64,000 bases of DNA from Cryptomeria japonica (GCF_030272615.1 NC_081415.1:511877873-511941872); one strand, 5' to 3'; shown: positions 11,909 through 24,010, numbered from the stretch's first letter. Translations and numbers: made by a program. The notes: generated from the sequence alone by a model not told the origin.

Positions 11909-12293
11909 ATATGTGTATTAAATAATTTCAAGTTAAGTTACAATATTGTAAGAACATATTTAATTTATGAATTCCAAGATACATTCAATAGATGGTATGA
12001 CAGTTGTCACACCCTCTTCTCAACATGACGTAGATGGTCCCTCATGACCTGAAGACTGGAGAAAGAAGCATTCAATGTATCAACATGAAAATTTATATAG
12101 TATACGATGATAACGTATTAACTTAAAATGCTAGTACAATGTCTAGATAGAAATTGATACTTTACCCCAAAAGGTGTGCCAAGTTGTGTAGGAGTACATG
12201 CAATATTGACTCGAACATTTGGTGTAGTCCTTATCTACATAAACCAAATTTATTTAATGAAGTATTAGATTGCATTAAAAAAAACACATGCAC
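11909..12293. other. AT-rich spacer without recognisable features
   Basis: Right flank of X-A. Its first five bases (ATATG) are the expected target duplication, but the partner is outside the window. I see no gene or repeat structure. Confidence 0.5.
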
Positions 12294-13382
12294 TTACTTT
12301 ATATATTGACATGTACATGTATATATATATCTATACCTACTCAAGATGATCATCAAAGAAAATAAAATCATATATGATGTCATCATAGTATCATCTGCAA
12401 CATCATGCTCAAGTACAACTAAAGCAGATTCTTGATCAGTAGTAGGACCTACACACATCTGATGACAACTCGTACACATATATGGCATTGATCAACGAGC
12501 GGATGCCATGTTTCCAACTTGCTCACTCAGTTTACCTATGAGGGAAGTCAAAGCATCTAATATTGAAATGAATGATGTATTCTGCACATTTGCAGGCATT
12601 GATGGAGAAACAACTGAAACCATGGGTGGATCTGGTAGGGGATTATTACTACATGCCCCTAATCTATACTCTAGCATTCCACCACCAACACTCTGGACTA
12701 ACTTAATATCAAAATAATTTGGTTTTTTGTGCAATACAAACTCATAGTATAATTTCTTCAAAAAATATAAAGGGACATCATAAATACGATGTGGTGGATA
12801 ATCAAAAACCATCCACCATCTATCCTAGAAGTATCTAGCCATTTCTGGATGATCACACCACCTAATTGAAAAAAAAATTCTGGGTAGGTTGCATTGGTTC
12901 TCTTTTTTTTAGGTTAGTTAAATATAGACGTAAATGAGCTTTGGTTATTCTAAGATTAGTGATCTACCTATAAGTTAATCCATTAGCATAAAAATCATGC
13001 AACTCTTGTCATTATCTATGGAATCGATCTAATTGATAATCAACTGATCTAAACAGCTCAACAATTGTTTGCATTGATTTTGCAAACTCTAGAATATGGG
13101 GGGGATGATTGGCTCATTTTGGATTGAAATAATATTTTGTTCAATAACTTGTAGGTTTTTATTAATTCTTTCTCTTAAACAAATTTCATCTAATCTAGGG
13201 GGTGGAAGTGGAGGTGGAGGTGGAGGTGGAGGTGGAGGTGGAGGTGGAGGTGGTGGTGGTGGTGGTGGTGGTGGTGGTAGAGGTGGAGGTAGAGGTGGAG
13301 GAGGAGGAGGTTGCGGTGAGGGATTTTCACCTAAAAATTCATCTATGTCAAACACATCCATCAAAAGAAAGAGCTCCTGCAT
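12294..13382 (-). pseudogene. unrecognised coding remnant with polyproline tract
   Basis: Read right to left, 13382-13089 gives MQELFLLMDVFDIDEFLGE, then about 45 residues of almost pure Pro, then a Lys/Arg/Gln helix. Further down, in shifting frames with stops, come protein-like pieces: EFAKSMQTIVELF near 13090-13050, HDFYANGLTY near 13000, and MVFDYPPHRIYDVPLYFLKK from 12812. The last piece is open to 12492, with a possible tail to 12294. Aromatic and charged residues are spaced as in a real protein, so I think this is a decayed gene or transposon gene and not chance. I do not recognise the family. The poly-Gly frames on the plus strand are the shadow of the same repeat. Confidence 0.35.
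13198..13312 (+). repeat. (GGTGGA)n(GGT)n microsatellite
   Basis: A G-rich run of GGTGGA units followed by GGT units and a GGAGGA end. It encodes the polyproline tract on the minus strand. The evenly spaced GG pairs on the plus strand could form two-layer G-quadruplexes. Confidence 0.9.
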
Positions 13383-13765
13383 ATATAAAGATATACATGA
13401 ATTATATACAACTCTATGTCAATGAAGAATCTATTTTAGTTTAAAAAAAAATATACATGTACATACTATTGAATCTATAAATATAAAATTTGTGCACAAA
13501 ACTTAATAAAAACTTTCATTGAAACTTCATAAATCTATTATATATTCATTTTAATGCATTCATTTCTTGTAAAATGCATGAACTATTAAAATCAATATAA
13601 AATATTCCATACATGAACTTGTAAAAAAAGTCAAATAAGATCAACATATATAAACTAATTTATATAATAAATAATTAGCCATAGTTATGGTAAACATGTT
13701 GAATTAGTACTCTGTGTTAGAATAGTACTAATATATGAGATGGTAAACTCTCTAAGTGGTCATTT

Positions 13766-14488
13766 ACTAAGTAAACATGTTGAATTAGTACTTCAGTGTT
13801 AGAGATGAATTAGATGATGAAGTTGGAAATTTGATAAAATCTTGTCATGTCATGACTTATTACGTCCTATTATGGACCTATTATGCCATGATGGCATAAT
13901 AGGTGGACTATTATGCAATTCCATGGCATACTAGGACTTATTATATCGTCATGGCATAATAGGTCCTATTATGCCATGGCATGATATAATAGGTCATATT
14001 ATGTCCATAATTGGTCCTATCATACTAAGTAAACATGTTGAATTAGTACTTCAATTTTGGAGATGAATTAGATGATGAACTTGGCAATTCGAGAAAATCA
14101 TGTCATATCATGGCTTAATAGGTCCTATTATGGACCTATTATGACATGATGGCATAATAGGTCCTATTATGCCATGCCATGATATAATAGGTCCTATTAT
14201 GCCATGACATGGCATAATAGGTCCATAATTGGTCCTATCACACCATGACATGGCATAATAGGACCATAATAGGACCTTTATGGCTTGAAATGGCATAAAT
14301 GGTCCTATTGTGCCATTTTATGGCATAATAGGACCTATTATGCTATGATGGCATAATAGGTCCCATTATGCTATGATGGCATAATAGGTCCCATTATGCC
14401 ATGACATGATATAATAGGACCAACTATGGACCTATTATGCAACGTCATGGGATAATAGGACATATTATGCCATGACATGGCATAATAG
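13766..14488. repeat. palindromic tandem repeat field, left block
   Basis: Many short units built from CCTATTATGCCATG and its inverse CATGGCATAATAGG, often joined as a near-perfect 29-bp palindrome (for example 14192-14220), with the spacer GGTCCATAATTGGTCCTATC. A longer unit is duplicated: the segment starting CTAAGTAAACATGTTGAATT at about 13766 recurs at about 14025. The block is cut at 14488 by the insertion of the element at 14489-22356 and continues at 22357. No coding sequence. Confidence 0.85.
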
Positions 14489-15764
14489 TGTAAAGCGGAA
14501 AATTGCGATCGAACCCTAGTTGCTCTCCCCTCTTCCAACTCCGAGGAGAGAGAAGGGAGATTCACTAGGGTTGATGGTTTTCACTTAGGGGAGAGAATTT
14601 ACATTCAAAAGAGGGGTTGAAACCCACAAGATCCAATCCCACGCAATGCAAGATTGGATGCTAAATGAGTTTCAAGGGTTAAGAAAGCAAGGCTACCCTC
14701 TTTTGTAAAGAATGTGCATAGAAGAATTAAGCTAGGAATGCATAGAAAGTGACAAAGATTTGCTTATAAACTAAGATAGGGATATAGGATGAAGCTGCGG
14801 ACCTAGAATTAGCAGTAAAATGTCGATACGGTGCTGTCCTACAAATTTGAGCGAAAGTTGTCAGGACGATGGCGCTCGGCGCCACGGTCCTCCGAAAAAT
14901 CTGCGAAACGAAGAGGGATCTGTTCGTCTCTGCACAAGGATCCCAGATCTTCAATTTCAGCCGCGTACCTGCAACCTACACACAGAAAAGTGAAGACGAT
15001 TGGGGGGTTAGGGATTAGGGGTTTGCCTTTAGTTCAAACCCCGGTTTTGGAATTAAGCAAGAAATGAGCAAGAGCTGTAAATGTAAATGACTATAAAACA
15101 AGTACTAATACCTTGTTCTAAGGATATTTGTATCCTTATGTGCGAAGGTTTAGATGTTGTATGTTTTATGTTGTAGTAGTATGTGATCTCCTCTTCAATG
15201 GTTGAATCCTTGTCTTGAATGCAACACTTAGCCTTGAATGGAGACTTGAAATGATCAATTGCTTGAAGGAATGCTTGAATGCTTGAATGCTTGAATGCTT
15301 GAATGCTTGAGTATAGTTTCCACGCCTTTTTCATCATCATCATCCTCATGCCAAATGAGAGAGAAAAATGTAGTTTATATACTTGTCATTTAGGGCTGAT
15401 AGACTGATTTTCCCGACCTTAGGCCGACCAGGGAATGTAATTTCCAATTTGCAAACAAAAAGACCCGAGACCCCTTAGGAGACCGGGCCCAAAATAGGAC
15501 CCAGGGACTAGGGCGTTGGGCGCCATGGTCCTAGGGACCAGGGCGCTGGGCGCCCTGGTCCTGAAGGACCAGGGCGCTGGGCACTCTGGTCCCACCTCTC
15601 GGGACAGCAGGGTGCAAGGAGGTTCAGGCCAGGGTACTTGAAAAATGCAGTTTTCAGTGTCGTGGACAAGTTTCGGGGTCTCCATTCAGGTTGCGTGTTG
15701 CGTCGCCATCGTGAAGACCGAAATGCAGTCGAAATTGCAAGTGTCACAATTTTAGGACGCTACA
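14489..15764 (-). repeat. 3' LTR of the TR-GAG element
   Basis: 1276 bp. It contains an 8-bp tandem repeat (AATGCTTG, five copies, about 15270-15309) and three GC-rich units of about 29 bp at 15505-15593. The other LTR has three and two copies respectively, so copy number changed after insertion. Confidence 0.92.
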
Positions 15765-15781
15765 TTTAGCCCCCACTTTAG
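15765..15781 (-). other. polypurine tract of the TR-GAG element
   Basis: In element orientation AAAGTGGGGGCTAAA lies directly before the 3' LTR (start TGTAGCGTCC). This is the site where plus-strand DNA synthesis would be primed. Confidence 0.75.
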
Positions 15782-16507
15782 CGGGAGTATGTATGCTCAT
15801 ACTTCCGGTAAAGTACAAGGAACAATCGTTGAAAGACTTTCACCACGTCAAGGAGGCAAGACACACCAAGCCCCCAGTGGAATAAGGATCTTACGACTTC
15901 GATTGACAAAGTAAAAGGGAAGATCACGAGGGAGAACCATGACTGTCAGTAGTAAGGTTCCCTCACTATGAGTCATGCAAGAAAGATATCAAAAATTTTC
16001 AAGGAAAGGTTAAATTTGCCAAGAAATTCTCAAGTATCTTGAAAAGATATGAACGGGATGTATGCCCCCTTACGTTAAAGCGATCGCACACGCCTCACCG
16101 GGGGTGATTGCTTTAAGGTAGTGATACATATAAGAATGAGAAAGGAAAGGAGCACGTTATCGCAAGGATTTAGCCCCCAAGTGTGAGATAAGCCCAAGGA
16201 TAATAGACACAAAACACAAAGCACGAGGTGACTTCGCTTTCCTCGGGGTCAGTATGTTGTATGATAAGTCATGTATATATATCATATGTATGTATGCATA
16301 ATTGTTCTTCATTCCCCAATCAAGGAAGGTCACCTAGAAGAAGGGAACACATGTGTCTTTTGAGTCAACATGAGAGAGATCGAGAGATCTCAATGCTTTG
16401 CATCGTCCTCAAGTAGACAACACTAAGGACAACAAATAGAAGAATGAGAATAACATATAGAAGAAGTAACACAAGAGAGGAGGAGAGAATCTGCTATGCT
16501 ATTGTAA
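15782..16507 (-). other. 3' untranslated region of the TR-GAG element
   Basis: About 0.7 kb between the end of the gag frame and the PPT, with no convincing coding frame. Pol would normally lie here. There is no RT or integrase motif on either strand. Confidence 0.65.
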
Positions 16508-19500
16508 CTAGTCTAGCACGTCATCTACCCCCCGATCTTGCTGATCAATGTTTCGGGAAGGCAGGGAACACGCTAGAGGAGGAACATCCAACACAGCAGA
16601 TGGAGCTATCACAAGATCCAAACAAGGGCTATGTTCATGTTCCGAGCCACATTGTTCTTGTCTAGGAGCTAGGATAAGTGCTTTAGAAAATTTGTTGGAT
16701 AAATCGTTATCAATATCAACAAGTTCATATTCACTATCAGAAGCAAGAGAAGTAACATTTTCATCATGAATAACATTTTCATCTATATCATCATCAAGAT
16801 TTATAAAAATAGGATCTTTAATTCGCACAGGATCAAGACCATCATGCATCTTATATTTAGGAGATTTAGGCTCAATGTCCGGCTGAGGAGAAAATGGAAT
16901 AATGCTTGTTGAAGGTGTTTTTGGAGATTTCAAAGTTTGAGAAGCAGCTGCTTGAGCTCTAAGATGACGCTTTCGTCGGCGTTCACGTGCAGAATGATTT
17001 CATCTAGTCTTAGTAGGAAGTGAAGAAGATTGAGGAGGAGGAATGTTCTCATCCCTATCACTTGGGTGTTTAGGTTGTGGTCTCTTAGGCTGGATAATAG
17101 GAGAAGAAGAAGGTCTCTTCTCTCTATAAAAGGAAGGAGGAGGAACTGCTCCATACAAAGGAGGAATATTTGGTTTAGGAAGGAGACCAAGTCCATCATG
17201 ACGAGGAGGGATAGGTCTACTTTTAGGAAGTTTATTAGATATAGACATAGTCACATCCATAGGGATGGGTTGGGAATCTTCTTGAGGAAAGACATTAGTT
17301 TTATCTTTCAAAGGAAGAACTTCCTTCTCAAGAATGATAGGAATGTCAAGTTTAGGTGTTCTAGGTTCACTTAGAGATAGGATCATATCTGTTTTCCACT
17401 TTTGATCAGATTTGAAAAGATGATCACTTCGCGAAGGAAGGGATTGGAATTGTTTAGGCCAAAAGTAATCAAGAGGAACACTAGAGGTTCTTTCAGCTGG
17501 TTTAAAAAGACTATGATTGACAGTAACAACTTCACCATTATGGGGAAATTTCAAACACTTATGAATAGGAGAAGCAATAGCTTTCATGGAAGATAGCCAA
17601 GGATAGCCAAGCTTCACACGAAATTGTTCAAAAGATGGAATAATAGCAAAGTTCACATCAAGGGATTTGTTATAGACCTCAATAGGCAATGTAATAGAAC
17701 CAATTGCAGGAGAAGAAAATGCATCAAATAGTTTCACAATCACATCTGTTTTGTCATAAATCACTTGATTCAATTGCAAAGTAAAAAGAAATTCTTCAGT
17801 AATAACATTAACCATGCACGAAGGATCAATAAGCACTCCACGGCAAGGTGTATTCTTGACTTTTGCAACTATGTATAAAGGACCATCAGGTGCCCTAATA
17901 GTTTCACTAGAATCAAATGTGATGGAAGGTTCTTTAGGGTTTTCTTGCTGCTCTACAAAGTTAATCACATTCGGAGTCATAGACACAAGACCATCAAATG
18001 AAAGAGAGGAATCATTAGCCTCAATCGCATTAGAGGTATGAGAAGGTAATGGATCAGTAAAAATCTGAAGATTTTGGTTAGGAGGAGCTACAGATGTGTT
18101 GTCTTTATCATTCACTCCAGAAACAGAAATAGTATTATTATCAATCAAATCTTGAATTTTACCCTTTAAAGAAAAACATTTTTCAGTATCATGCCCAGGC
18201 TGACGATGAAATTGACAAAAGGCTTTGTTATCAAAATAAGGTGAAGTAATCTTTGCTGGATCAATTTTCCTTATAGGAGGAAGAGTAAGCACATTTTGTT
18301 CCAATAACTTATTCATAATACTATGCAATGATTCATTCAAAGGAGTATACTTTCTTTCTTTCTTGAAAAATTTAGACATAGGAGGCACACCTGATGTTGC
18401 ATTCACATTGTTGTTGATGATGTTTTCATTGAATTTGATGGAATCTCTGTTCGGTTTAAACTTCCCAAATGGTTGTTGACTGCTATCACCCTTATCACTC
18501 GGAGCCATAGGATGTGATTGTTCCATTTGACTCACAGTCAGTTGATAATTGTGAAGAGTTGCACACAACTGTTGGAAATAAGTAAACTCAGAAAATAGAA
18601 GTTTGTCTCGAATATCTTTTTGTAAATTAGAAATAAAGATTCTTTGAATATCATTGTCAGGCACTGGAAAAGAAATTTGAGCATACAAATGCTTATATCT
18701 ACCAATGAAATCAACCACTTTTTCTTTAACACCTTGTTTACAATGCATTAAATCAATCAAAGTAACTTTAGGACTTATATTGTTTTGAAATTGTTGAATG
18801 AAAGCATTTGCAAGTTGTTCGAAAGAAGTAATAGAATAAGAAGGCAATGAGCAATACCATTGTAGGGCTTTGTCTCTTAATGTTCTAGTAAACAGTTTTG
18901 CAAGCAACCTTGGGTCATAAGCAAAATCAGTACAAATTGTTTGAAAAGTCTTAACATGTGTTAGAGGATCTCCTTTACCATTATAAAGTTCCAAATGCGG
19001 GATTTCAACATGTTTAGGAGGAATAGCTCGAACAATGTCAAGAGAAAGTGGGCTCGCAACGTCAAATGCGGGCACACTAAACTTAGATTGATTCATAGAG
19101 GCAATTTGTTGCTGTAAAGAAGAGACAGTTTGTGCAAGATTGTTAATGGTTGTTTCAGTCGAAGAATTCATATTAGATGTGTTAGATTGAGATGGAGGTG
19201 TTATGTTATTGAAAGAAGGTAAAGAGTAAGGTGGTGGGACCCTATGATAATTAGTCATAGGAGATGATTGGACTGGAGGAACACTACAAGGAGGAATGGA
19301 ATGGTTAAATGAATTGCCCCCTTGCATCATGTTCATTTGCGAAGATGTAATAGGAACACTCATTGAAGGAATGAATGAAGAAGTTAGATTGAATGAAGGG
19401 ATAGGGTTAATTGAAGAAGAGGGAGGATCGCCCCCATGACTAGTGATCACAGGGGGAATGTCTTGTGTAGAAGTAGCCATTATGTTTGATGTAAAGGTAG

Positions 19501-19954
19501 GTATGTTAGCAATAGAAGTCATCAAAGGAATAGAATGATTGACTTGAGTAGGAGGTTGTGTATAACCTAAAGTTTCGGCACAACTCTTCATAGGCATCAC
19601 ATTCGAATCAACAATGTGTGCAATACCACGCAAAATATCAATTCCATTCTTATCACTTTGAAGCATACGTTTTAGACCCTCAATTAAAGGAAGAGCTTGA
19701 CTATCGGGGTATTCTTGAGACATCCATTGTCAAAAATCATCAAATTGGTTATCCAATTTCAAAATTTGTTCTTCAGAAACCTCATGGAGAGCTTCTTCAT
19801 CATTAGGAGGATTAGAGGAATTACCCATGTCCTCGTTAAAAAGGCTATTCAAATTAGGTTCCATCTCCTCGGTAATTAAACCTTGGAAAGACTTAATTCT
19901 ACGGATTCGTCTAACGGGAATAGTGTAAGTAGGGCTTATTGTTGTAAAACTCAT
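16508..19954 (-). pseudogene. Gag with CHHC knuckle and protease-like region, two stops
   Basis: One frame of about 1149 codons, broken only by two TGA stops at 19730-19732 and 17000-17002. The first ATG is at 19954 (MSFTTISPTYTIPVRRIRRI). The internal ATG at 19723 opens a 907-residue stretch. The order is: Pro/Ser-rich N-terminal region; Retrotrans_gag domain at about 19010-18530 (HVEIPHLELYNGKGDPL, ALQWYCSLPSYSITSFEQLA); CHHC knuckle CQFHRQPGHDTEKC at about 18220-18175; protease-like core at 17843-17802 (VLIDPSCMVNVI, where the D-T/S-G triad is lost but Asp remains); LGYPWLSSMKAIASPIHKC; a Pro-rich tail; and after the second stop a basic run RERRRKRHLR that could be a nuclear signal. Both stops are TGA, as expected from CGA-to-TGA decay. 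The length and openness suggest recent function. Confidence 0.82.
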
Positions 19955-19984
19955 GCACTAGAGAAGGAGAGAAAATTTTGATTT

Positions 19985-20800
19985 TAGAGGTAGCAATTTT
20001 CAGTAAAATCAGCCAATCTTCTGGATTTAAGCTGTTAAATGCAATCACAACAGTCTCCCGAAATTTCAGAAAAAATGTCCGGGACCATGGCGCTCGGAGT
20101 GCAACACGGTCCTAGCAACTTTTTTCGAAATTTGCAGGGATGAAAGTTATGATGATTTTAAAGCCAATCTGAAAAAATTAAGTGATTTTACGATCTGTAG
20201 GTAGGCCAAATTAAAGTTGCAATCTCAAAATTGAACCCTACCCAGATTGTCGAAAAATGCAAAATTTGAATTTTGAAAAAGAGAGGGAAACTGAAATTTT
20301 GAATTTTATGATTTTAGAGGGAATGTTAAGAGAAATGCAAATTTTGAAATTCAAAAGTTGACTCAATTTCACGCAATATTCAATTTTGAAAGCGGAAATC
20401 AAAGTTGTTGTAATTAAGCACTTAATTTCAAAAGTCACAAAATGCAAGAATTTGAATAAAGCACTGAAATTTTTAATGAATGCAAACACACTTTTCAGAT
20501 TTAGGATAGTAAGAACACAATTTTGACACAAAATTTCAATTTCAACGATTTTTGAATGTTTAAAAGCCTTAATCCAAGCAATCACAAGACCAACTTTCAC
20601 TGTAATTTTGAAGGTGTTAAAATTGATAAAATCAGCCAAAATTCTGGATTTTAGCAGGAAAATACAGTAAGATCCCGCTCCCGAAATTTCGAAAAAAATG
20701 TCGGGGACGATGGCACTCGGAGTGCACACGGTCCTCACAACTTTTTTCCAAATTTTCAGGGATGAAAGATATTGTGATTTTATTGCGGAATCCAAAGTTA
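19985..20800 (-). repeat. leader of the TR-GAG element with an internal duplication
   Basis: Two diverged copies of a segment of about 200 bp, near 19995-20180 and 20620-20790. They share TAAAATCAGCCAA, CCCGAAATTTC, a GGCACTCGGAGTGC-type GC-rich motif with ACGGTCCT, AACTTTTTTCC and CAGGGATGAAAG. A 243-codon open frame on the minus strand (20969-20238) crosses this leader. It is rich in Ile, Phe, Lys and Leu and has no domain, so I treat it as chance. Confidence 0.6.
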
Positions 20801-21106
20801 CAGCTGATTTGGAGATGTTTTGATCAGTGAAATTGTCAGTCAAAGGTTGAATCAAGAAGGTTTCAAAAATTAGGGTTTTGACACTTAACCACTTAATTTT
20901 CAAAATTAAAGCACAAATATGAATTGATAATTTGTAATAGAAGGATAGATCTGAAACAAGCATTAACATTTAAACATTTCACAAGCTTAATTACTAAAAA
21001 GAAATTTTAGGGTTTTTATGCAATCACCTCTAAAATTTTGCAAAAGATCAAACATGGAAATGTAATCAATTTTTTCAAATCTAAGCATGAAAAATCAAAA
21101 AGGATG

Positions 21107-21124
21107 TTCATGTCAGGTTCACCA
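21107..21124 (-). other. primer-binding site of the TR-GAG element
   Basis: Reverse complement TGGTGAACCTGACATGAA, three bases from the 5' LTR. It differs from the gypsy-1 site (TGGTGAACCCGATGTGAA) at three positions, which supports a related priming system. Confidence 0.7.
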
Positions 21125-21127
21125 AAA

Positions 21128-22356
21128 TGTAAAGCGGAAAATCGTGATCGAACCCTAGTTGCTCTCCCCTCTTCCAGCTCCGAGGAGAGAGAAGGGAGAT
21201 TCACTAGGGTTGATGGTTTTCACTTAGGGGAGAGACTTTACATTCAAAAGAGGGGTTGAAACCCACAAGATCCAATCCCACGCAATGCAAGATTGGATGC
21301 TAAATGAGTTTCAAGGGTTAAGACAACAAGCCTACCCTCTTTTGTAAAGAATGTGCATAGAAGAATTAAGCTAGGAATGCATAGAAAGTGACAAAGATTT
21401 GCTTATAAACTGAGATAGGGATATAGGATGAAGCTGTGGACCTAGAATTAGCAGTAAAATGTCGATACGGCGCTGTCCTGCAAATTTGAGTGAAAGTTGT
21501 CAAGACGATGGCGCCCGGTGCCACGGTCCTCCGAAAAATCCGCGAAACGAAGGGGGATTTGTTCGTCTCTGCACAAGGATTCCAGATCTTCAATTTCAGC
21601 CGCGTACCTACAACCTACACACAGAAAAGCGAAGATGATTGGGGGGTTAGGGATTAGGGGTTTGCCTTTAGGTCAAACCCCGGTTTTGGAATTAACCAAG
21701 AAATGAGCAAGAGCTATAAATGTAAATGACTATAAAACAAGTACTAATACCTTGTTCTAAGGATGTTTGTATCCTTATGTGCGAAGGTTTAGATGTTGTA
21801 TGTTGTATGTTGTAGTAGTATGTGATCTCCTCTTCAATGGTTGAATCCTTGTCTTGAATGCAACACTTAGCCTTGAATGGAGACTTGAAATGATCAATTG
21901 CTTGAAGGAATGCTTGAATGCTTGAATGCTTGAGTATAGTTTCCACGCCTTTTTCATCATCATCATCCTCATGCCAAATGAGAGAGAAAAATGTAGTTTA
22001 TATACTTGTCATTTAGGGCTGATAGACTGATTTTCCCGACCTTAGGCCGACCAGGGAATGTAATTTCCAATTTGCAAACAAAAAGACCCGAGACCCCTTA
22101 GGAGACCGGGCCCAAAATAGGACCCAAGGACCAGGGCGCTGGGCGCCATGGTCCTGGGGACCAGGGCGCTGGGCGCTCTGTTCCCACCTCCCGGGATAGC
22201 AGGGTGCAAGGAGGTTCAGGCCAGGGTACTTGAAAAATGCAGTTTTCAGTGTCGTGGACAAGTTTCGGGGTCTCCATTCAGGTTGCGTGTTGCGTCACCA
22301 TCATGAAGACCAAAATGCAGTCGAAATTGCAAGTGTCGCAATTTTAGGACGCTACA
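21128..22356 (-). repeat. 5' LTR of the TR-GAG element
   Basis: 1229 bp. It pairs with 14489-15764. Shorter by two 8-bp repeats and one GC-rich unit. Confidence 0.92.
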
Positions 22357-22505
22357 AATAGGTCCATAATTGATCCTATCATACCATGACATGGCATAAT
22401 ATGACCATAATAGGACCTTTATGCCATGACATGGCATAAACCATCCTATTATCCCATAGGACCTATTATGGCATGTCATGGAGTAATAGGACATATTATG
22501 CCACA
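22357..22505. repeat. palindromic tandem repeat field, continuation
   Basis: The same CATGGCATAATAGG-type units resume directly after the TR-GAG insertion, starting with the AATAG duplication. Confidence 0.8.
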
Positions 22506-23480
22506 ATCATCCCTTAACCTAGCTACTTGTTCCTTATCATCCTTTTCATCCTTGCTTCTTTTTTGAGTTGTCAAACTTCTCTTCATCTAACACTTATTCA
22601 AGTTATGCTTAATTCTCTAGCTCTATTCATTCTTTCATTATTTTTTTAAGTCAAACTTTCATCCATCCTCCCACCTTATCTCTCTTTCCTTGATTACTTC
22701 TAAAAATTTTCACTTGATAACTTGCTAAATGTTTCCCATCAAAGATTGAGAATTAGAATTTCCTTTGAAATGGTACTAAGTATGAATCAAGCCTAAACTT
22801 TGATATCTAAAATTTCAAGAGAAATGTTAATTACTTAAAGTTATACATTTGGATTTTCCTCTTCTAAAATGAATTTTTAGTTACCCCAATGTCCAGTAGC
22901 TCAAATTGTGGTTTTAATTATGGATTTTGTCTAATCCATGGAATTTAAAACATCTCACCTATTTTTTTGACTTCGCATAACCCACTAGAATAGCCCAAAA
23001 TGCCACATAGTCACCTAAAAATGATCCAAGGCACTAGAAAGGTACTAATAAGTAATAGTGGTAACTTTTGTATTGCCTAATGAGGATTAAGAACAATTTT
23101 TGTACATATGTGATTTAAAGAATCGGAATGGTGGCTGGCTAGAAGTGGTTAAATTTTTGTGTTTATTGGTTGAAAGGTCCAATACCTAAAAAAATAATTC
23201 CTATAAACATTTAACCCAAGTCTCAAAAATTCAATATTGAAAGATTCAAAGTCCATTTGAAATTTACTATAGTGGATCAAATCTTACTACAAGTAAAGTC
23301 TCTTGATGTCTCGGTAGTTTTCACTATACATTTAATGAATTCATTGACTATCTTGTATGTATATGGTGATGTGATTGGTGAGAAAACTAACACATCTTAA
23401 TGGAAAGATATTGATAGTTCTAGTATGATTTTTTTATGTCAGGATTACATTTTTGAGACAACATGTTGCAACATGCAACT
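22506..23480. other. AT-rich sequence with no recognisable feature
   Basis: About 1 kb between two blocks of palindromic repeats. No open frame of note, no terminal repeats and no similarity to the other parts of the window that I could see. Confidence 0.5.
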
Positions 23481-24010
23481 TTTTTAATAATGGCATAATA
23501 GGTCCTATTATGCCATGACATGGTATAATAGGTCCATAATTGGTCCTATCATACCATGACATGGCATAATCAGACCATAATAGGACCTTTATGCCATGAC
23601 ATGGCATAAACGGTCCTATTATGGCATGTCATGGCATAATAGGACCTATTATGTCATGATAGCATAATAGGTCCTATTATGTCATGATAGCATAATAGGT
23701 CCTATTATGCCATGTCATGGTATGACATGACCAAATATGGACCTATTATCCAATTTCATGGCATTATGGGACATATTATGCCATCATGACATCATGTGTC
23801 CTATTATGCCATGACATGGCATAATAGGTCCATACTTGGTCCTATCATACCATGACATGGCATAATAGGAACATAATTTGCCATCATGGCATTTAATGTC
23901 ATGACATGCCTTAATATGACATGATGGTTTAATATGTCATATTATGCCATGACATGCCATAATGGGTCCATAATTGGTCCTATTATGTCATGTCATAGAA
24001 TAATAAGAAA
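23481..24010. repeat. palindromic tandem repeat field, middle block
   Basis: Units of CCTATTATGCCATGACATGG type alternate with GGTCCATAATTGGTCCTATC. Some are decayed (TTAATATGACATGATGG). Same family as 13766-14488. Confidence 0.85.

Larger units (their letters stand above)
14489..22356 (-). mobile_element. non-autonomous gypsy-type element with gag only (TR-GAG type)
   Basis: 7868 bp, flanked by perfect 5-bp duplications AATAG (14484-14488 and 22357-22361). It lies within the palindromic repeat field. LTRs begin TGTAAAGCGG and end GACGCTACA on the plus strand and differ by roughly 3% over the first 350 bp. In element orientation: 5' LTR (21128-22356), primer site, leader of about 1.1 kb, one long gag/protease-like frame (19954-16508), 3' untranslated region, PPT, 3' LTR. 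No reverse transcriptase, RNase H or integrase is present, and there is no room for them. This matches the described class of terminal-repeat retrotransposons carrying only GAG. It must use enzymes from another element. Gypsy-1, with the same primer-site type and CHHC knuckle, is a plausible relative of the helper. Confidence 0.88.

Noticed and set aside
13096-13444. Gly-rich and Val/Glu-rich open frames on the plus strand
   Set aside because: Shadows of the GGT/GGA repeat that encodes polyproline on the other strand. I kept the minus strand because it has protein-like flanks.
15419-15747. Open frames in the GC-rich part of the TR-GAG LTR
   Set aside because: Low-complexity readings of the GC-rich tandem units, within an LTR and without a domain.
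20238-20969. 243-codon minus-strand frame in the TR-GAG leader
   Set aside because: Ile/Phe/Lys-rich composition typical of AT-rich chance frames, crosses an internal duplication, no domain, and lies upstream of gag.
22246-22506. Minus-strand open frame with repeated Met/Cys/His/Asn words
   Set aside because: A reading of the palindromic repeats and LTR end.
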